Positions 62,560 to 64,000 of a stretch of DNA of 64,000 nt are shown piece after piece. The DNA is taken from assembly GCA_963773605.1 (NCBI GenBank), contig CAVZBT010000010.1, forward strand, positions 248,001 to 312,000, given 5' to 3'. Each line of letters begins with the position of its first letter. Position 1 is the stretch's first letter. The position numbers and the translations under genes are program-made. The notes under the pieces were generated by a model. That model saw only the letters and a list, made by a program, of their open reading frames with translations, did not search any database and had not been told where the DNA came from. This stretch comes from CAVZBT01 sp963773605 (GTDB lineage Bacteria; Acidobacteriota; UBA6911).

Positions 62560-63600
62560 ATGACCAAGCCAAGATACCGGACTCTTCTGACGATTCTGAT
62601 CAGCGTTTTTGTCGCGGCCGCATGCAGTCGCATCCAGCAGAAGAGTGCAGGGGCTGATGAACTCACGATCTATGTTTCGACGGACCGCGTTTTCTCAGAG
62701 CCGATCCTGCGCGGATACGAGCAGAAGACCGGGGTGAAAGTAAATGTTGTCTACGACACGGAAGAAACCAAAAGCACGGGACTCGCCAACCGTCTCCTGG
62801 CTGAAAGAACCAATCCGCAGGCGGACGTATTCTGGTCGAACGAACCGGTACGGACTCTTGTTTTGAAAAGCCGCGGCGTTCTCTCGCCATACAAGTCACC
62901 GAACGCCGCCGGTATTCCATCCGAGTTCAAGGACGCCGAAGGCTACTGGACGGGGTTCTCAGCGCGCCTGCGAGTGATCGTGTACAACACGAACCTCGTA
63001 AAAGCGGAGGATGCGCCGCGCTCGGTGTTCGACCTGGCGGACCCGAAGTGGAAGGAGCAGACTGCTATTGCCGACCCTCGCTTTGGGACCACATCATTCC
63101 ACGTTGCCGCGCTCTATGCGGAGCTCAGCAATGCGCTGGTGGACGAGTTTTTCAGCCGGCTGAAGGCAAACGGGGTCAAGGTTGTTCCCGCCAATTCCGT
63201 CGTCTGCGACATGGTTTCGCGCGGCGAAGTCAAAGTTGGCCTGACGGACACGGACGACGTCAACGTAGCGATCGAGAACAAGGAGCCAGTGGCCATGGTG
63301 CTGCCGGATCGCGACGGAAAGGGAATCGGAGTCCCGGTGATGCCAAACATGGCCTCTCTCATCGCTGGCGCCCCCCATTCCGAGGCAGGCAAAAAACTCA
63401 TCGACTACCTGCTTTCACCGGACGTCGAGCAGATGCTGGCTCAGTCGGATGCCGTGCAGATTCCGCTGCATGCCGGCGTCGAGGCGCCGAAAAACATCCC
63501 GCCCCTTTCATCCTTCAAGCCGATGACGCTGGATTATGCGAAAGCAGCAGGTCGGGTCGAGGATGTCGTGCGCCGGCTTCAGGGCATTCTGGGAATATAG
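62560..63600 (+). CDS. Ferric-iron-type ABC transporter substrate-binding lipoprotein
   Basis: This is a 346-residue protein with a lipoprotein signal, TLLTILISVFVAAAC (lipobox AAAC). The fold matches periplasmic iron-binding proteins of the FbpA/FutA type: LTIYVSTDRVFSEPILRGYE, EQKTGVKVNVVYDTEETK, DVFWSNEPVRTLVL and GLTDTDDVNVAIEN. Two Tyr residues near the C-terminal part that usually bind iron are not evident in the same places, so the ligand could be another metal or anion. It is followed at once by the permease gene (stop then GTG), indicating an operon. Confidence 0.82.
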   Translation: MTKPRYRTLLTILISVFVAAACSRIQQKSAGADELTIYVSTDRVFSEPILRGYEQKTGVKVNVVYDTEETKSTGLANRLLAERTNPQADVFWSNEPVRTLVLKSRGVLSPYKSPNAAGIPSEFKDAEGYWTGFSARLRVIVYNTNLVKAEDAPRSVFDLADPKWKEQTAIADPRFGTTSFHVAALYAELSNALVDEFFSRLKANGVKVVPANSVVCDMVSRGEVKVGLTDTDDVNVAIENKEPVAMVLPDRDGKGIGVPVMPNMASLIAGAPHSEAGKKLIDYLLSPDVEQMLAQSDAVQIPLHAGVEAPKNIPPLSSFKPMTLDYAKAAGRVEDVVRRLQGILGI

Positions 63601-64000
63601 GTGCCGTCCATGCGCGCAGCGGCGGAAGCGAAAACTTGGAGAATTGGGCTCCAGACCACGCGGACTCTTGCGCTGGGATTCGCCGCGGCCTGCTTCGGGA
63701 TCTTCTGTCTGCTGCCGACTTGTTACATGCTGGTTCAGTCTTTCCTTGGCCCGAGCGGCCATCTGGGTCTAGCCAATTACCGGCAGCTGCTTACGGAACC
63801 GCGGCAGCGCTTGTTGCTTTCCAATAGCCTTCTGCTCGGTGGTGGTTCGGCCTTGCTTGCCGCAGTTATCGGAACTCCGCTTGGCGTCCTGCTCGCGCGC
63901 GTTGAAATACCAGCGAAGCGAATCGTACGCCTGGCCCTTCTGATCCCTCTCGTGCTGCCGCCTTATATTCTCGCCCTGGCGTGGATTTATATCGGGGGAT
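63601..64000 (+). CDS. ABC transporter permease, iron(III)-type, N-terminal part
   Basis: GTG 63601 directly follows the binding-protein stop; ATG 63610 is an alternative. The frame is open to the window end (133 codons). After a basic leader come the first membrane segment (LALGFAAACFGIFCLLPTCY), then GLANYRQLL and LLLSNSLLLGGGSALLAAVI, GTPLGVLLARVEIPAKRIVR and LALLIPLVLPPYILALAWIY. This arrangement is typical of the two-unit FbpB-like permeases. It should work with the preceding binding protein and an ATPase encoded beyond the window. Confidence 0.85.
   Translation, partial: MPSMRAAAEAKTWRIGLQTTRTLALGFAAACFGIFCLLPTCYMLVQSFLGPSGHLGLANYRQLLTEPRQRLLLSNSLLLGGGSALLAAVIGTPLGVLLARVEIPAKRIVRLALLIPLVLPPYILALAWIYIGG

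Overview
The window looks like a chromosomal stretch of a high-GC Gram-negative bacterium, most likely an Acidobacteriota member of soil or sediment. This is inferred from the dense Tat-exported sugar enzymes, the pseudogene tail that resembles the acidobacterial duplicated orphan (MacB/ADOP-type) permeases, a DUF6335-type protein, and many secreted glycosidases without SusC/SusD partners. No rRNA, tRNA, CRISPR array or phage was found.

Regions. (1) 1-8.5 kb: a minus-strand cluster (cupin, Gfo/Idh/MocA oxidoreductase, Tat-exported TIM-barrel isomerase/epimerase, metallo-beta-lactamase hydrolase), a Tat-lipoprotein FucI-like sugar isomerase, a Tat-exported lactonase-type beta-propeller and a flavodiiron-like MBL protein. 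(2) 8.6-19.9 kb: secreted glycan hydrolases (GH38-like, GH127, GH42, GH36-like) and a Tat-exported Gfo/Idh/MocA protein. (3) 20.3-26.6 kb: housekeeping genes (ABC-F ATPase, EcsC, EamA transporter, PatB-type C-S lyase, GAPDH). (4) 26.6-33.6 kb: a sulfatase broken by four frameshifts, an ADOP permease remnant, URO-D family protein, aldo/keto reductase and M2 dipeptidase. (5) 33.7-48.0 kb: amidohydrolase, GH140-like, PQQ dehydrogenase, DUF4832-like, Tat TIM-barrel isomerase, isochorismatase, VTT membrane protein, GH2, an S23-type four-helix-bundle protein, cyclophilin and GpsA. (6) 48.2-50.9 kb: DsrE-like and DUF6335-like genes, then an array of 117-bp palindromic repeats carrying a group II intron whose encoded protein has lost its catalytic core. 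(7) 50.9-61.7 kb: TPR protein, methyltransferase, DUF72, then a stress-type group (SRPBCC membrane protein, Hsp20, small basic protein, tandem SYLF protein, VTT protein, FtsH, atypical peptide deformylase). (8) 61.7-64 kb: a small Cys-rich protein and the start of a ferric-iron-type ABC transporter.

Working together, the carbohydrate genes suggest extracytoplasmic debranching of plant-type polysaccharides (galactose, arabinofuranose, possibly apiose and sulfate groups). A parallel oxidative route may exist, in which Gfo/Idh/MocA proteins and TIM-barrel isomerase-like proteins act on glycosides, some of them outside the cytoplasm.

The most unusual structure lies between the genes. Three families of dispersed intergenic repeats recur through the window. 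Family A is about 117 bp with 13-bp terminal inverted repeats and several internal palindromes. Family B is about 100-130 bp and bounded by GTGGGC/GCCCAC. Family C is a GGAAGCCGGAAG/CTTCCGGCTTCC purine-pyrimidine repeat, often in inverted pairs. Family A is the insertion site of the group II intron. Family C brackets the S23-type gene and is read into the signal peptide of the GH2 enzyme. Several genes carry single-base frameshifts in short G/C runs, so sequencing error must be excluded before any is called a true pseudogene.
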